Below are positions 54,046-62,346 of a DNA stretch of 64,000 bases, in pieces. The number at the start of each line of letters is the position of its first letter. Position 1 is the stretch's first letter. The notes beneath the pieces are model-generated. The model was not told where the DNA came from, searched no databases, and saw nothing but the letters and a program-made list of their open reading frames with translations. The stretch comes from Proteobacteria bacterium HN_bin10 (GTDB lineage: Bacteria > Pseudomonadota > Alphaproteobacteria > Caulobacterales > Aquidulcibacteraceae): assembly GCA_002083515.1 (NCBI GenBank), contig LWDN01000055.1, positions 30,034 through 94,033 on the forward strand. Reading direction: 5' to 3'. A program made the position numbers and the translations under genes.

Positions 54046-54525
54046 TCAGGCGCCCCTGTTCAGGAATTCGTCGAGCTTGCCGAGCAATTCATGCCAGCCC
54101 GCCTCGCGCATCTTGATGCCGTCGGCCATGTCAAAGTGGGCGCCGTGCTCGGTGAAGATGAGAACCGTGCCCGCGTTGTCCGGCTTGAACTCGACTGCGG
54201 CGAGGGACACGGAGAAGCGCACGCCGTCGCGATCCATCGAATAGGTGAAGATGATGCGCTCGTTTTCAATGATCTCATCGAAGACAGTTTCGTTGCCGAA
54301 GGTCGTCTCTGGCGGAAACGGGTTGTTGCCGCCGACGACGCGGAAACGGCTGGTCTCCCGGCCGCCTTCGCGGAAATCGAGTTCGAACGAGCGGATGTCC
54401 CAACCTTCGCCTTCGGCGAACCACGCGCGTTTGGCGGCGGGATCGGCCCAGGCGGCGAAGACACGTTGTGGCGAGGCGTCGTAGCGGCGTTCGACAAAGA
54501 AGGTGCCGTGTGTGGTGGTGGTCAT
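54046..54525 (-). CDS. SRPBCC/AHSA1 family protein 1
   Basis: 159 residues. Helix-grip fold markers: VERRYDASPQRVFAAWADPAAKRAWFAEGEGW, then ERIIFTYSMDRDGVRFSVSLAAVEFKPDNAGTVLIFTEHG and a C-terminal helix GWHELLGKLDEFL. Such proteins bind hydrophobic ligands in a deep pocket; many sit beside ArsR regulators, as here. Confidence 0.9.
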   Translation of the reverse strand: MTTTTHGTFFVERRYDASPQRVFAAWADPAAKRAWFAEGEGWDIRSFELDFREGGRETSRFRVVGGNNPFPPETTFGNETVFDEIIENERIIFTYSMDRDGVRFSVSLAAVEFKPDNAGTVLIFTEHGAHFDMADGIKMREAGWHELLGKLDEFLNRGA

Positions 54526-54532
54526 GTGCGCC

Positions 54533-54988
54533 TCACGCGTTCAGATAGGATTCGAGTTTGCCGATGAGTTCGCGCGTGCCTTCTTCGCGCTGGCCGGCGT
54601 CGTCGTAGCCATCAAGATAGACACCTTGTTCGGTGTAGATGATTTTTGCGCCGGCGCCGTTCGGCTTGATCTCAGTGGTGCCGAGCGAAACCGAGATGCG
54701 CGTCGCATCCAAACGCATCTCGTAGGACATCACGATGCGTTCGTTCTCGACGATGTCCCAATACACTCCGCTCATCTTGTGAATGACGCCACCGGGTGGA
54801 CCGCCCTGTGAGGTTTCTTTTCCGCCGACGCGGAAATCCATCGTGTGTTTGCCTTCCCATTCGGGTGGGCCGCCGAACCATTTGGATTTCTTCGCCGGGT
54901 CCGCATAAGCGGCGAACACTTTGGCGGGCGGGTGGCGCAAATCGCGTTCGATCACGAACATTGCGTGAGTGATGTTATAGGCCGTCAT
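54533..54988 (-). CDS. SRPBCC/AHSA1 family protein 2
   Basis: 151 residues, same plan: MFVIERDLRHPPAKVFAAYADPAKKSKWFGGPPEW, ERIVMSYEMRLDATRISVSLGTTEIKPNGAGAKIIYTEQG, REEGTRELIGKLESYL. Clearly paralogous to protein 1 (end region nearly superimposable). Start overlaps the stop of protein 3. Confidence 0.9.
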   Translation of the reverse strand: MTAYNITHAMFVIERDLRHPPAKVFAAYADPAKKSKWFGGPPEWEGKHTMDFRVGGKETSQGGPPGGVIHKMSGVYWDIVENERIVMSYEMRLDATRISVSLGTTEIKPNGAGAKIIYTEQGVYLDGYDDAGQREEGTRELIGKLESYLNA

Positions 54989-55437
54989 TGCTCGAACTCC
55001 TCCGTGATATTGTCCAGCGCCATGCCCCAGCCGTGTTCGCAACCCTTTTCCATTCCGGAGCCGTCAAAGGCGGCGATCTGAATGGTGACGAGCTGACGCG
55101 TGCCCTCGCTCACCGGACAGAGCTCGACGCAGACCAAAGCGGCGGAGACGTGGGCGTTGCCTTGCGTGACCGCCTCACTGAAGACGATCCGTTCCTCGCG
55201 GCGAATATCGAGATAGTTCACCGTCGCGAGGTACTTGCCGCCGTCCTGCTCGATGCAGCGCGCGACGTCGCGACCGCTTTGGCGGAAATTCGATTCTTCG
55301 TACTTGATCTGAATGGTGTCGTCCGGCGCCTGCCAGCGTTCGCGTGCCTCTTTATCTTCCCACGCCGCGAAGACGCGCGTGGGCGTGGCTTTGTAGGTGC
55401 GCTCCATGACAAGCATGGCGTGTTTGATCGGCGTCAT
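54985..55437 (-). CDS. SRPBCC/AHSA1 family protein 3
   Basis: 150 residues: HAMLVMERTYKATPTRVFAAWEDKEARERWQAPDD at the start and GMEKGCEHGWGMALDNITEEF at the end. More divergent than copies 1 and 2 in the middle strands. It heads the three tandem copies, three bases after the GST gene. Confidence 0.88.
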   Translation of the reverse strand: MTPIKHAMLVMERTYKATPTRVFAAWEDKEARERWQAPDDTIQIKYEESNFRQSGRDVARCIEQDGGKYLATVNYLDIRREERIVFSEAVTQGNAHVSAALVCVELCPVSEGTRQLVTIQIAAFDGSGMEKGCEHGWGMALDNITEEFEQ

Positions 55438-55439
55438 GT

Positions 55440-56075
55440 TTAAGCTCCCGGATACATGTGAAAGAGCGGCTCGCTGTCCTTCACCGCGCGGGCAAAGGCG
55501 GGCCACGCTTTGAGGCGCTCAAGATAAGCGGCGATGCGCGGGAAGGCGCCGTCGAGCGGGATGTTGCGCGTGCCGTACCAAAGTGACGGCGCGGCCGAGG
55601 CGTCGGCGAGCGTGAGGCTATCGCCGACGATGAACTCACGGTCGCCGAGCTGCGCTTCGACGACGGTGTAAACTTTGCGCACCGCGACTTTGGCAGCCTC
55701 GACGCCTACCGGATCGTGCTGACCTTCAGGGCGCACATTATCCATGACGACCTTCGTCATCGTTGTGCCGATCGTGTCGAACAGCCGATCCCATCGACGA
55801 ACTTCGAGCGCGGTGTCGAAATCCTTCGGCACGAAGCGCGTGCGGCCTGGATAGTAGTGGTCGAGATACTCGATGATCACGCTGGTCTCGGTGATCATGG
55901 CGTTGCGGTCGCTGTCGAGCAGCACCGGAAACGTGCCGAGCGGCCACTTCGCCAGAAAGTCCGGATAGGTGTTCTGATCGAGCGTTACGAACTCGAACGG
56001 CGTGCCGTTCTCGTAGAGCGCGGCGAGCACCTTCCACGTGTAGGAAGAGATTGGGTGTCCGTAGAGGGTGAGCAT
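55440..56075 (-). CDS. Glutathione S-transferase family protein
   Basis: 211 residues. LTLYGHPISSYTWKVLAALYENGTPFEFVTLD at the N-terminus, FPVLLDSDRNAMITETSVIIEYLDHYYPG for glutathione binding, and helical C-domain with DREFIVGDSLTLADASAAPSLWYG. Its ATG overlaps the ArsR gene stop as ATGA. Confidence 0.92.
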   Translation of the reverse strand: MLTLYGHPISSYTWKVLAALYENGTPFEFVTLDQNTYPDFLAKWPLGTFPVLLDSDRNAMITETSVIIEYLDHYYPGRTRFVPKDFDTALEVRRWDRLFDTIGTTMTKVVMDNVRPEGQHDPVGVEAAKVAVRKVYTVVEAQLGDREFIVGDSLTLADASAAPSLWYGTRNIPLDGAFPRIAAYLERLKAWPAFARAVKDSEPLFHMYPGA

Positions 56076-56407
56076 CAGTCGTCTTTCGTTTCATCGAGGA
56101 ATTGGCCGAGGCGATCCAAGCGGCGCTCCCAGAGGGCGCGGCGTTCGGCGATCCATTGTTCGGCTTGGGTGAGAACCTTCGGCTCGATCCGGCAGGTGCG
56201 GGTGCGGCCGATCTTTTCAGAGACGACCAGCCCGGAGGCTTCGAGCACCGCGAGGTGCTGCATCACGCCGGGCAGCGACATCGCCAGTGGCGCCGCGAGT
56301 TCGCTGACGGAAGCGGGGCCCTGGATGAGGCGATCGACTATGGCGCGGCGGCTTGGGTCGGCGAGCGCCTGGAAGGCCAGGTCCAGGTGGGCTTCGGCTC
56401 TGAACAT
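56075..56407 (-). CDS. ArsR-family winged-helix regulator
   Basis: 110 residues. LAFQALADPSRRAIVDRLIQGPASVSELAAPLAMSLPGVMQHLAVLEASGLVVSEKIGRTRTCRIEP is the classical ArsR winged helix; no metal-binding Cys box is seen. This subtype (SdpR-like) is commonly paired with AHSA1 proteins. Probably represses its own six-gene operon (ArsR, GST, three SRPBCC, hydrolase). Confidence 0.92.
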   Translation of the reverse strand: MFRAEAHLDLAFQALADPSRRAIVDRLIQGPASVSELAAPLAMSLPGVMQHLAVLEASGLVVSEKIGRTRTCRIEPKVLTQAEQWIAERRALWERRLDRLGQFLDETKDD

Positions 56408-56503
56408 AGAAACTAAAGTATTCGCTTAAGTATTGTCTGGCAAGCCGCATGCGCATCCAATTCCCCTGCCGGCGGCTACATACGGCTCGAAGGAGCATCG
56501 GGA

Positions 56504-56902
56504 ATGCTGAATGACGGCCCTTGGGAAGATTGGATGGTGGCGCTGTTCATCTTCGGCGCGATCGCCGTCAGCATGCTAGCGGCGGGCTGGACTCAGTGGC
56601 TCGAACACAAGCGCCGCAGCCAGGCCATGGACATCATCAAGATCGCGCTTGAAGCCGGCAAGGAGCCGCCGCCCGTGATCTATGAGCAGATCAACAAAGC
56701 GGGCCGCGCCAAGCCCCCTTGGGGCGAGGTTGTCGTTTTCTCCGCGCTCGGCTTCGGATTTTGGATCGCGTACGCGGACGCGCCGGCCGACGACAAGACG
56801 GCCTATCTTGTGATCGCGGCGACGATGACGGTGACGGCGCTTGGCTGTTTGGCGCTTGCGATCATGCGTCCGGGCGGCGGCAAAGACGATGAATCCGCAT
56901 GA
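56504..56902 (+). CDS. Membrane protein with juxtamembrane helix (DUF6249-like), module copy 1
   Basis: 132 residues: N-terminal TM helix (WMVALFIFGAIAVSMLAAGW), a charged cytoplasmic helix HKRRSQAMDIIKIALEAGKEPPPVIYEQI and two C-terminal TM helices (VVVFSALGFGFWIAYA; AYLVIAATMTVTALGCLALAIM). The last 14 bases overlap the ECF sigma gene. Its plan is repeated by the protein at 57.8 kb. Confidence 0.75.
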   Translation: MLNDGPWEDWMVALFIFGAIAVSMLAAGWTQWLEHKRRSQAMDIIKIALEAGKEPPPVIYEQINKAGRAKPPWGEVVVFSALGFGFWIAYADAPADDKTAYLVIAATMTVTALGCLALAIMRPGGGKDDESA

Positions 56903-57419
56903 CGAGGCGCGTCTCATTGCAGCGGCGCGCAAGGGGGATGGCCGTGCGTTCGCAGCTTTGGTGGACGCCCATCAGCAAGCCGTTCGTGGGTTTTTGCGCC
57001 GGTTCGCCGGCCATTGGGCCGACGCCGACGATATCGCGCAGGAGGCGTTCGTGACCGCGTGGCGCAAACTGTCGCGCTTCGAGGGTCGGTCGAGCTTCCG
57101 CTCTTGGGTCAGCGGCATCGGCTTCCGCATCGCGCGCGATGCGCGGCGCGCACATGGGCGGGCCCAGGCTCGCGACACTGACTGGCTCTCCGAGCAAGAC
57201 GATGCGCCGGTTGGTGCGCCGCTCGAGGATCGTATCGCCCTGGCGCGCGCGATGGCGGCGCTGCCGGAGGATCAGCGTGCGGCGGTGGCGCTGTGCCTGG
57301 GCGAAGGATTTTCGCACAGCGAGGCCGCCGAAATCTTGAACCTGCCGCTCGGCACGGTGAAATCGCACGTAACGCGCGGCCGCGAACGCCTGCTGGCCGC
57401 GCTGGAGACCGACGCATGA
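56889..57419 (+). CDS. ECF RNA polymerase sigma factor, module copy 1
   Basis: 176 residues. Region 2: LVDAHQQAVRGFLRRFAGHWADADDIAQEAFVTAWRKLSRFEGRSSFRSWVSGIGFRIARD; region 4: LPEDQRAAVALCLGEGFSHSEAAEILNLPLGTVKSHVTRGRERL. The ATG at 56889 overlaps the membrane protein gene; the stop overlaps the next gene as ATGA. Confidence 0.92.
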   Translation: MNPHDEARLIAAARKGDGRAFAALVDAHQQAVRGFLRRFAGHWADADDIAQEAFVTAWRKLSRFEGRSSFRSWVSGIGFRIARDARRAHGRAQARDTDWLSEQDDAPVGAPLEDRIALARAMAALPEDQRAAVALCLGEGFSHSEAAEILNLPLGTVKSHVTRGRERLLAALETDA

Positions 57420-57724
57420 ACACGGAGGCTCGCCTTGCCGCCGCCCTTGGCGCCAGCGCCGCGCCGGCCCGCGATCCGGGCTTCACCTTGGCGGTGATGC
57501 GCGCCGCCGAGGCGGAGCGTTTCCGTGCGGCGGCCGCTCGATCCATGCTCCGGTGGGCGGCCCTTGGGGCCGCGGCAGCGTTGTTGGCGGTCGCCGCCGC
57601 CGGTTGGGTGGTAGCCAATTGGGACCAGGCCGAGAGCGGTATTTTGGCCGCCGGGGTCATTTTCGCTCTGGCAGCGCTAGCCCGGCTCATGACACAACGC
57701 TTAGCCAGCGCCGCCGCCCGCTGA
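57416..57724 (+). CDS. Small membrane protein, probable anti-sigma partner, copy 1
   Basis: 102 residues. A soluble N-terminal part with ARDPGFTLAVMRAAEAERFRA and two TM helices (LRWAALGAAAALLAVAAAGWVV; ILAAGVIFALAALARLM). No recognised zinc anti-sigma domain. The anti-sigma role is inferred from its ATGA coupling to the sigma gene and its membrane location. Confidence 0.7.
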   Translation: MNTEARLAAALGASAAPARDPGFTLAVMRAAEAERFRAAAARSMLRWAALGAAAALLAVAAAGWVVANWDQAESGILAAGVIFALAALARLMTQRLASAAAR

Positions 57725-57805
57725 CGCCGCCTGCATCCAACCAGCCCTGCGGGCGCATCTAGAACGCAAAAGGGGCGTTAGACCCCGGGCTATGGAGATA
57801 CCTTA

Positions 57806-58198
57806 ATGGATGCGGATATCTTTGTTCCGTTTGTGTTTTTTGGGTTTTTGGCGGCCATCATTCTGGTGCCGATCTACCTGCGCGAACGCACGCGCCAGTC
57901 GGCGCATCATTTGATCGCCCAGGCGCTTGAAAAGGGTCAGCAGCTCGATCCGGCGCTGATGCGCAGCCTGACCGACACCCAGAAAAAGCCGCAGGACAAG
58001 GCCCGTTCGAGCCTGGGCAGCGGCGTGGTGCTGCTGGCGCTGGCCGGCGGCTTTGCGGCCGGGGGCTATTTCGTCGGCGGCTACGCCGAAGAGGCCTTCA
58101 ACGGCATGATGGTGCCGGCGGTTATTCTGGGCTCGCTCGGCGTCGCTTTCATTCTGCTCGCCATCGTGGATTATTCGACCAAGAAGAAGGACGACTGA
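57806..58198 (+). CDS. Membrane protein with juxtamembrane helix (DUF6249-like), module copy 2
   Basis: 130 residues with the same plan as copy 1: N-terminal TM helix (PFVFFGFLAAIILVPIYL), cytoplasmic RERTRQSAHHLIAQALEKGQQLDPALMRSLTD and two TM helices (GVVLLALAGGFAAGGYFV; MMVPAVILGSLGVAFILLAIVDY). Begins the second sigma module. Confidence 0.75.
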   Translation: MDADIFVPFVFFGFLAAIILVPIYLRERTRQSAHHLIAQALEKGQQLDPALMRSLTDTQKKPQDKARSSLGSGVVLLALAGGFAAGGYFVGGYAEEAFNGMMVPAVILGSLGVAFILLAIVDYSTKKKDD

Positions 58199-58208
58199 GT
58201 GGTAATCT

Positions 58209-58766
58209 GTGGCGGCTCGGGGGTTCATCAATCTGGCGCAGGCCACAGAAGCTGCGTTGATCGTAGCGGCCCAGGCCAGAGACCAGGCGGCCTTCGGGGA
58301 ATTGGTGAAGCGCCGTCAGGGCTGGGCCCGAGCTCTGTTGAGGCGGATGTGTCACAGCCACGCTGAAGCGGACGATCTTGCTCAGGAGGCGTTCATCAAG
58401 GCGTGGGATAGGTTGAGAGACTTGGAAACCCCGGCGGCCTTTCCGGGTTGGTTTAGGAGGATTGCGGTCACCACGTTCCTGATGGCGAAGCGACGCCAGA
58501 AGGCCGTGTTCGAGGAGATCGACGATGCGTCGCCAATCGCATCGGAAGATTCCAGTCCGGAAGCCGCAGCCGGCGCGAAGCTTGATCTGGAGAAGGCTCT
58601 TGCCAGATTGTCCGACGCGGAGAGAATGTGTGTGACGTTGAACCACGGAGAAGGGCTCAGTCACTCGGAAATCGTAGACATCACGGGTCTTCCCCTCGGC
58701 ACCGTGAAATCACACGTACTAAGGGGGACGGAAAAACTTAGACGGCTATTGGACCCTGGCTCATGA
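58209..58766 (+). CDS. ECF RNA polymerase sigma factor, module copy 2
   Basis: 185 residues. Region 2: RRMCHSHAEADDLAQEAFIKAWDRLRDLETPAAFPGWFRRIAVTTFLMAKRR; region 4: LSDAERMCVTLNHGEGLSHSEIVDITGLPLGTVKSHVLRGTEKLRRLL. Starts with GTG ten bases after the membrane protein gene. GC is slightly lower than copy 1 and the proteins are clearly divergent. Confidence 0.92.
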   Translation: MAARGFINLAQATEAALIVAAQARDQAAFGELVKRRQGWARALLRRMCHSHAEADDLAQEAFIKAWDRLRDLETPAAFPGWFRRIAVTTFLMAKRRQKAVFEEIDDASPIASEDSSPEAAAGAKLDLEKALARLSDAERMCVTLNHGEGLSHSEIVDITGLPLGTVKSHVLRGTEKLRRLLDPGS

Positions 58767-59152
58767 CTGACTTCGACGCCCTGTTGAAGCGCTCTTTCGC
58801 GGAAGCCCATGAACCCGCCGATGACGGGTTTTCGCTGAATGTCGGCCGCGCCGTGGCCAAGCGCGAAGCCAGCCTCAAGACGCGCAGCTACATCCAATAC
58901 GGCGCGATCGCGATCGGCGCCGCGGCGGTGACGTGGGGGCTGTACAGTTTGGCGGGCGTGTTCGGCCAAGACCTTTTAGGCGCGGTTGGCTTGGAAGCCG
59001 CGCGCGCGCAATCCGCACTGACCACGGCGCAAGATGTGAGCGCCGAAGCGCAGGGCTTCCTGCAATCGATGGGCGCGGGCCTGACCCAAATCCTGCTGGC
59101 GACGGCGGCCTTGGCCGGCGGCGCGGTCGCCTATCGCGCCTCGCAGGATTAA
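58763..59152 (+). CDS. Small membrane protein, probable anti-sigma partner, copy 2
   Basis: 129 residues. DALLKRSFAEAHEPADDGFSLNVGRAVAKREASLKTRS is followed by two TM helices (YGAIAIGAAAVTWGLYSLAG; GLTQILLATAALAGGAVAY). Like copy 1 it has a DDGFSLNV/DPGFTLAV motif (about residue 20) and is coupled to its sigma gene by ATGA. That shared motif is evidence for a common family. Confidence 0.72.
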   Translation: MTDFDALLKRSFAEAHEPADDGFSLNVGRAVAKREASLKTRSYIQYGAIAIGAAAVTWGLYSLAGVFGQDLLGAVGLEAARAQSALTTAQDVSAEAQGFLQSMGAGLTQILLATAALAGGAVAYRASQD

Positions 59153-59239
59153 TGCGACCCTCCACCCCGTAATGGCGACGCCGCTGGCGCCGCAGTGCAG
59201 CAAACGCTAGATACGCGGGGACCAAGCGAGGCTCTCCCC

Positions 59240-60115
59240 ATGTCGCGACACCTTGATGCGCCGCTCCGCCGCCTGACTGTGCCCGAGGTCCGGGCGCGCA
59301 AGGGGGGCGAGCCGATCGTTTGCCTGACCGCCTACACCGCGCCGGTGGCCGAAATCCTCGACCCGCACTGCGACGTGCTGCTGGTGGGCGATAGCGTCGG
59401 CATGGTGGTCCACGGCCTGCCGAGCACGGTCGGCGTCACGCTCGAGATGATGATCCTACACGGCCAAGCGGTGATGCGCGGCGCCAAGCGCGCTTTGGTG
59501 GTGGTCGACATGCCGTTCGGCTCCTATGAAGCGGGTCCAGAACAAGCGTTCGCCAACGCTTCGCGCATTCTCAAGGAAACCGGCGCCCAGGCGGTCAAGG
59601 TCGAGGCCGGAACCTACGTGGCCGACACCGTCGCCTATCTGGTCCAGCGCGGCGTGCCGGTCATGGGCCATGTCGGCCTCCGGCCCCAGGCCGTGAACGT
59701 GGACGGAAAGTTCCGCGCCAAGGGGCGCACCAAGGAGGAGCGCGCCCAGGTGCTGGCGGAGGCCCGCGCCGCCGACGCTGCCGGCGCGTTCGCCATCGTG
59801 GTCGAAGGCGTCGATGAAACGCTCGCTCCCGAAATAACCGCCGCGGTCAAGGCCCCAACCATAGGTATCGGGGCGTCGGCCCAGTGCGACGGGCAAATCC
59901 TGGTCACAGACGATTTGCTCGGGCTCTTCGATTGGACCCCCAAATTCGTCCGCCGCTACGCCAATCTGAAGGCCGAAATCGACAAGGCGGCTGCCTCCTA
60001 TGCCGCCGATGTCAGAGCCCGCCGTTTTCCTGCCGCAGCCGAGACCTATGCCCTAGGCGGCGGCGGCGGAAAGGCGCGGCGCCCGCGCGTTGCCGGGGGC
60101 GGCGAGCGCGGCTAG
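59240..60115 (+). CDS. panB: 3-methyl-2-oxobutanoate hydroxymethyltransferase
   Basis: 291 residues. Metal-dependent TIM barrel: [79 protein letters not shown]. Makes ketopantoate for pantothenate/CoA. The C-terminal tail ([19 protein letters not shown]) is a basic, Gly-rich extension beyond the family end. ATG at 59240 is the family start. Confidence 0.96.
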   Translation: MSRHLDAPLRRLTVPEVRARKGGEPIVCLTAYTAPVAEILDPHCDVLLVGDSVGMVVHGLPSTVGVTLEMMILHGQAVMRGAKRALVVVDMPFGSYEAGPEQAFANASRILKETGAQAVKVEAGTYVADTVAYLVQRGVPVMGHVGLRPQAVNVDGKFRAKGRTKEERAQVLAEARAADAAGAFAIVVEGVDETLAPEITAAVKAPTIGIGASAQCDGQILVTDDLLGLFDWTPKFVRRYANLKAEIDKAAASYAADVRARRFPAAAETYALGGGGGKARRPRVAGGGERG

Positions 60116-60178
60116 CTTGCCGCCGATTTTGGGGGACGAGGGCTGGCGCTCGCCGAGCCTTAGGGTCAGGAACGGCGC

Positions 60179-60907
60179 GTGACCGATCAAAGCGACAGTT
60201 TCATTCAGGAAGTCGACGAGAGCCTGCGGCAGGATCGCATGCTGGGTTTGGTCAGGCGCTACGGCCCCTGGCTCGTGGGCGCGTTCGCGCTCCTCATCCT
60301 CGGATTGGGCGGATGGCAGCTGTGGACCGGCTACCAGACCAATGTCGCGCGTGAGCACGCCGAAGAATTCTCCGCCGCGCAGGAGATGGCGCGCCAGGCG
60401 ATGGCGCAGGGCAGCTATGACGAGGCCAAAGCCGAGTTCGAGCGCTTGGCCAACGAGGGCCCGCGCGCCTATCGCGCCATGGCGCGGATGGAGCGCGCCG
60501 CGCTGCTGGTCGCCGAAGGCGACCTGGAAGCGGCATTGGCCGAGTTCGACGCCGCCGCCGAAGCCGCGCCGGATCGCATCATGCGTGAGAGCGCGCAGTT
60601 GCGCGCGGCTTACCTCGCGGCCGACTTGCAGGATTTCGAGGCGCTGCGCGCGCGCCTGCAGCCGCTGATCGACTCCGACTCCAGCATCGCTTATCCGGCG
60701 CGGGAATTGTTGGCGGTCGAAGCGTGGGAGGCGGGCGACCTCGAACTCGCGCGCAACACCCTGCAAGAATTGACGCTCGCATTCGAAGCGCCGGATTCCG
60801 TGCGTCAGCGCGCGCAGGTCGCGCTCGGCGTCATCGGTCCTGGTGAAGAAACCCCCGCGGACGGCGCCGCAGCTGCGCCTGCGCCCTCCGAAGGAGACAG
60901 CAAATGA
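60179..60907 (+). CDS. YfgM-like TPR membrane protein
   Basis: 242 residues. N-terminal cytoplasmic helix, one TM helix (YGPWLVGAFALLILGLGGWQLW), then a periplasmic TPR-like solenoid (AREHAEEFSAAQEMARQAMAQGSYDEAKAEFERLANEGPRAYRAMARMERAALL) and a Pro/Ala tail. Location directly before bamB and der is the usual setting of this family, which interacts with the secretion translocon. Start is a GTG; overlaps the bamB ATG by four bases. Confidence 0.88.
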   Translation: MTDQSDSFIQEVDESLRQDRMLGLVRRYGPWLVGAFALLILGLGGWQLWTGYQTNVAREHAEEFSAAQEMARQAMAQGSYDEAKAEFERLANEGPRAYRAMARMERAALLVAEGDLEAALAEFDAAAEAAPDRIMRESAQLRAAYLAADLQDFEALRARLQPLIDSDSSIAYPARELLAVEAWEAGDLELARNTLQELTLAFEAPDSVRQRAQVALGVIGPGEETPADGAAAAPAPSEGDSK

Positions 60908-62265
60908 AGCCGTTGCGACCCATCGCCATCATCGCGGCCGCGGCCGCCTTGTCGGCGTGTTCGACCGTGAGCCGCATCGGCGGCGCGCTCAATCCGTTCG
61001 ACGGCGGCAGCGAGGCGCCGCAACAGACCGCGCCCGAAGATGGCCGCCAGTCGATCCTCACTTTCGAACAGCAATTGACGCCCGATCCGACGCTCGCCTC
61101 GCGCGCGATTACGGTGCCGGCGGCGGTGACGGTCAGCGATTGGAGTCAACCTGGCGGAACCGCCGACAATTCGCCGCCGCAATCGACCGGCACCGCCGTG
61201 CTTGAGCGGGCCTGGCGCGCCAGCCTCGGCGAAGGCACCAACGATCGCGGCGCGATCGCCGCGCCGCCGGTGATCGCCGACGGGCGCCTGTTCTTCCTCG
61301 ATGCGGCGCACCGCGTGCATGCGATCAGCGCCAGCGACGGGCGGCGCATGTGGGACGAACGCCTGCGTCCGAACGACAGCCGCGATCGCGTCGCCCGCGG
61401 CGGCGGCGTCGCTGCCGGCGCCGGCCGCGTCTACGTGACCACGGGCTTCGGCTTCATCGCGGCGCTCGACGCCGAAACCGGCAACGAGATTTGGCGCACA
61501 GAGGCCAGCGCGCCGTTCCAGTCGGCGCCGACCTTCGCCAACGGCCGCGTCTATGCCTCCACCAATGACAGCGAACTGATCGCCTTCGATGCGGCGACAG
61601 GCGCAGTGGCCTGGACCTTCCAGGCGATCGCCGAGCCCGCGCGCATTCTCTCGGCGCCGAGCGTCGCCATTGACGGCGAGACGGTGGTGGCGCCGTTCGC
61701 CTCGGGCGAGATCGTCGCGCTGCTCGGCGGCAATGGCCGCCGGCTGTGGTCGGATTCGCTCTCGCGCACCGGCCGCCTCACCTCGCTGTCGGCGATCAAC
61801 GACATCGCCGGGCGCCCGGTGATCGACGGCGGCGCGGTCTATGCGGCGAGCCATTCCGGCGTGCTCGCGGCGATCGATCTGCGCAGCGGCCAGCGCATAT
61901 GGGCGCGCAACTTCGCCTCGACGCAAACGCCGTGGACCGCCGGCGACGTGCTCTATGCGGTGAGCGTCGACGGCGAACTGGCGGCGTTCGATCGCCGCAC
62001 CGGCAATGTTTACTGGGTGTCGCAGCTGCGCCGCTATCGCGACGAAGACGACCGCAAGGGTCGCGTCTCGTGGACCGGCCCGGTGATGATCGGCGGGCGT
62101 TTGGTGCTGGCGAATTCCGAAGGCGATGTCGTCGCCGTCTCGCCCGCGAGCGGACAGACCTTGGCCAGCGCCGATGTCGGCCAGCCCGTGTTCATTCCCC
62201 CGATCGCCGCCAACGATCAGATCTACATCGTGACCGACGAAGCGCGCCTCGTCGTCCTGCGTTGA
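60904..62265 (+). CDS. bamB: Outer-membrane assembly factor BamB-like PQQ-propeller lipoprotein
   Basis: 453 residues. Lipoprotein signal with lipobox LSAC (IIAAAAALSACSTV), then an eight-bladed PQQ propeller: repeated ALDAETGNEIWR, AFDAATGAVAWTF, AIDLRSGQRIWAR, AFDRRTGNVYWV. Assists BamA in folding outer-membrane proteins. Slightly longer than E. coli BamB by an N-terminal linker. Confidence 0.93.
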   Translation: MKPLRPIAIIAAAAALSACSTVSRIGGALNPFDGGSEAPQQTAPEDGRQSILTFEQQLTPDPTLASRAITVPAAVTVSDWSQPGGTADNSPPQSTGTAVLERAWRASLGEGTNDRGAIAAPPVIADGRLFFLDAAHRVHAISASDGRRMWDERLRPNDSRDRVARGGGVAAGAGRVYVTTGFGFIAALDAETGNEIWRTEASAPFQSAPTFANGRVYASTNDSELIAFDAATGAVAWTFQAIAEPARILSAPSVAIDGETVVAPFASGEIVALLGGNGRRLWSDSLSRTGRLTSLSAINDIAGRPVIDGGAVYAASHSGVLAAIDLRSGQRIWARNFASTQTPWTAGDVLYAVSVDGELAAFDRRTGNVYWVSQLRRYRDEDDRKGRVSWTGPVMIGGRLVLANSEGDVVAVSPASGQTLASADVGQPVFIPPIAANDQIYIVTDEARLVVLR

Positions 62266-62268
62266 GGT

Positions 62269-62345
62269 AGGTGTCAGGTGCCAGATATCAGGTGTCAGCG
62301 AAGAGGCGGGGGCCAGGTGTCTGACACCTGACACCCGATACCTGG
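62269..62345. repeat. Internally repetitive hairpin, AGGTGTC/GACACCT family
   Basis: Left arm AGGTGTCAGGTGCCAG then ATATCAGGTGTCAG (62269-62298); right arm CCAGGTGTCTGACACCTGAC then ACCCGATACCTGG (62313-62345). Starts at the bamB stop and ends one base before the der ATG. A related single arm is at 45212-45237. Confidence 0.75.
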
Positions 62346-62346
62346 C

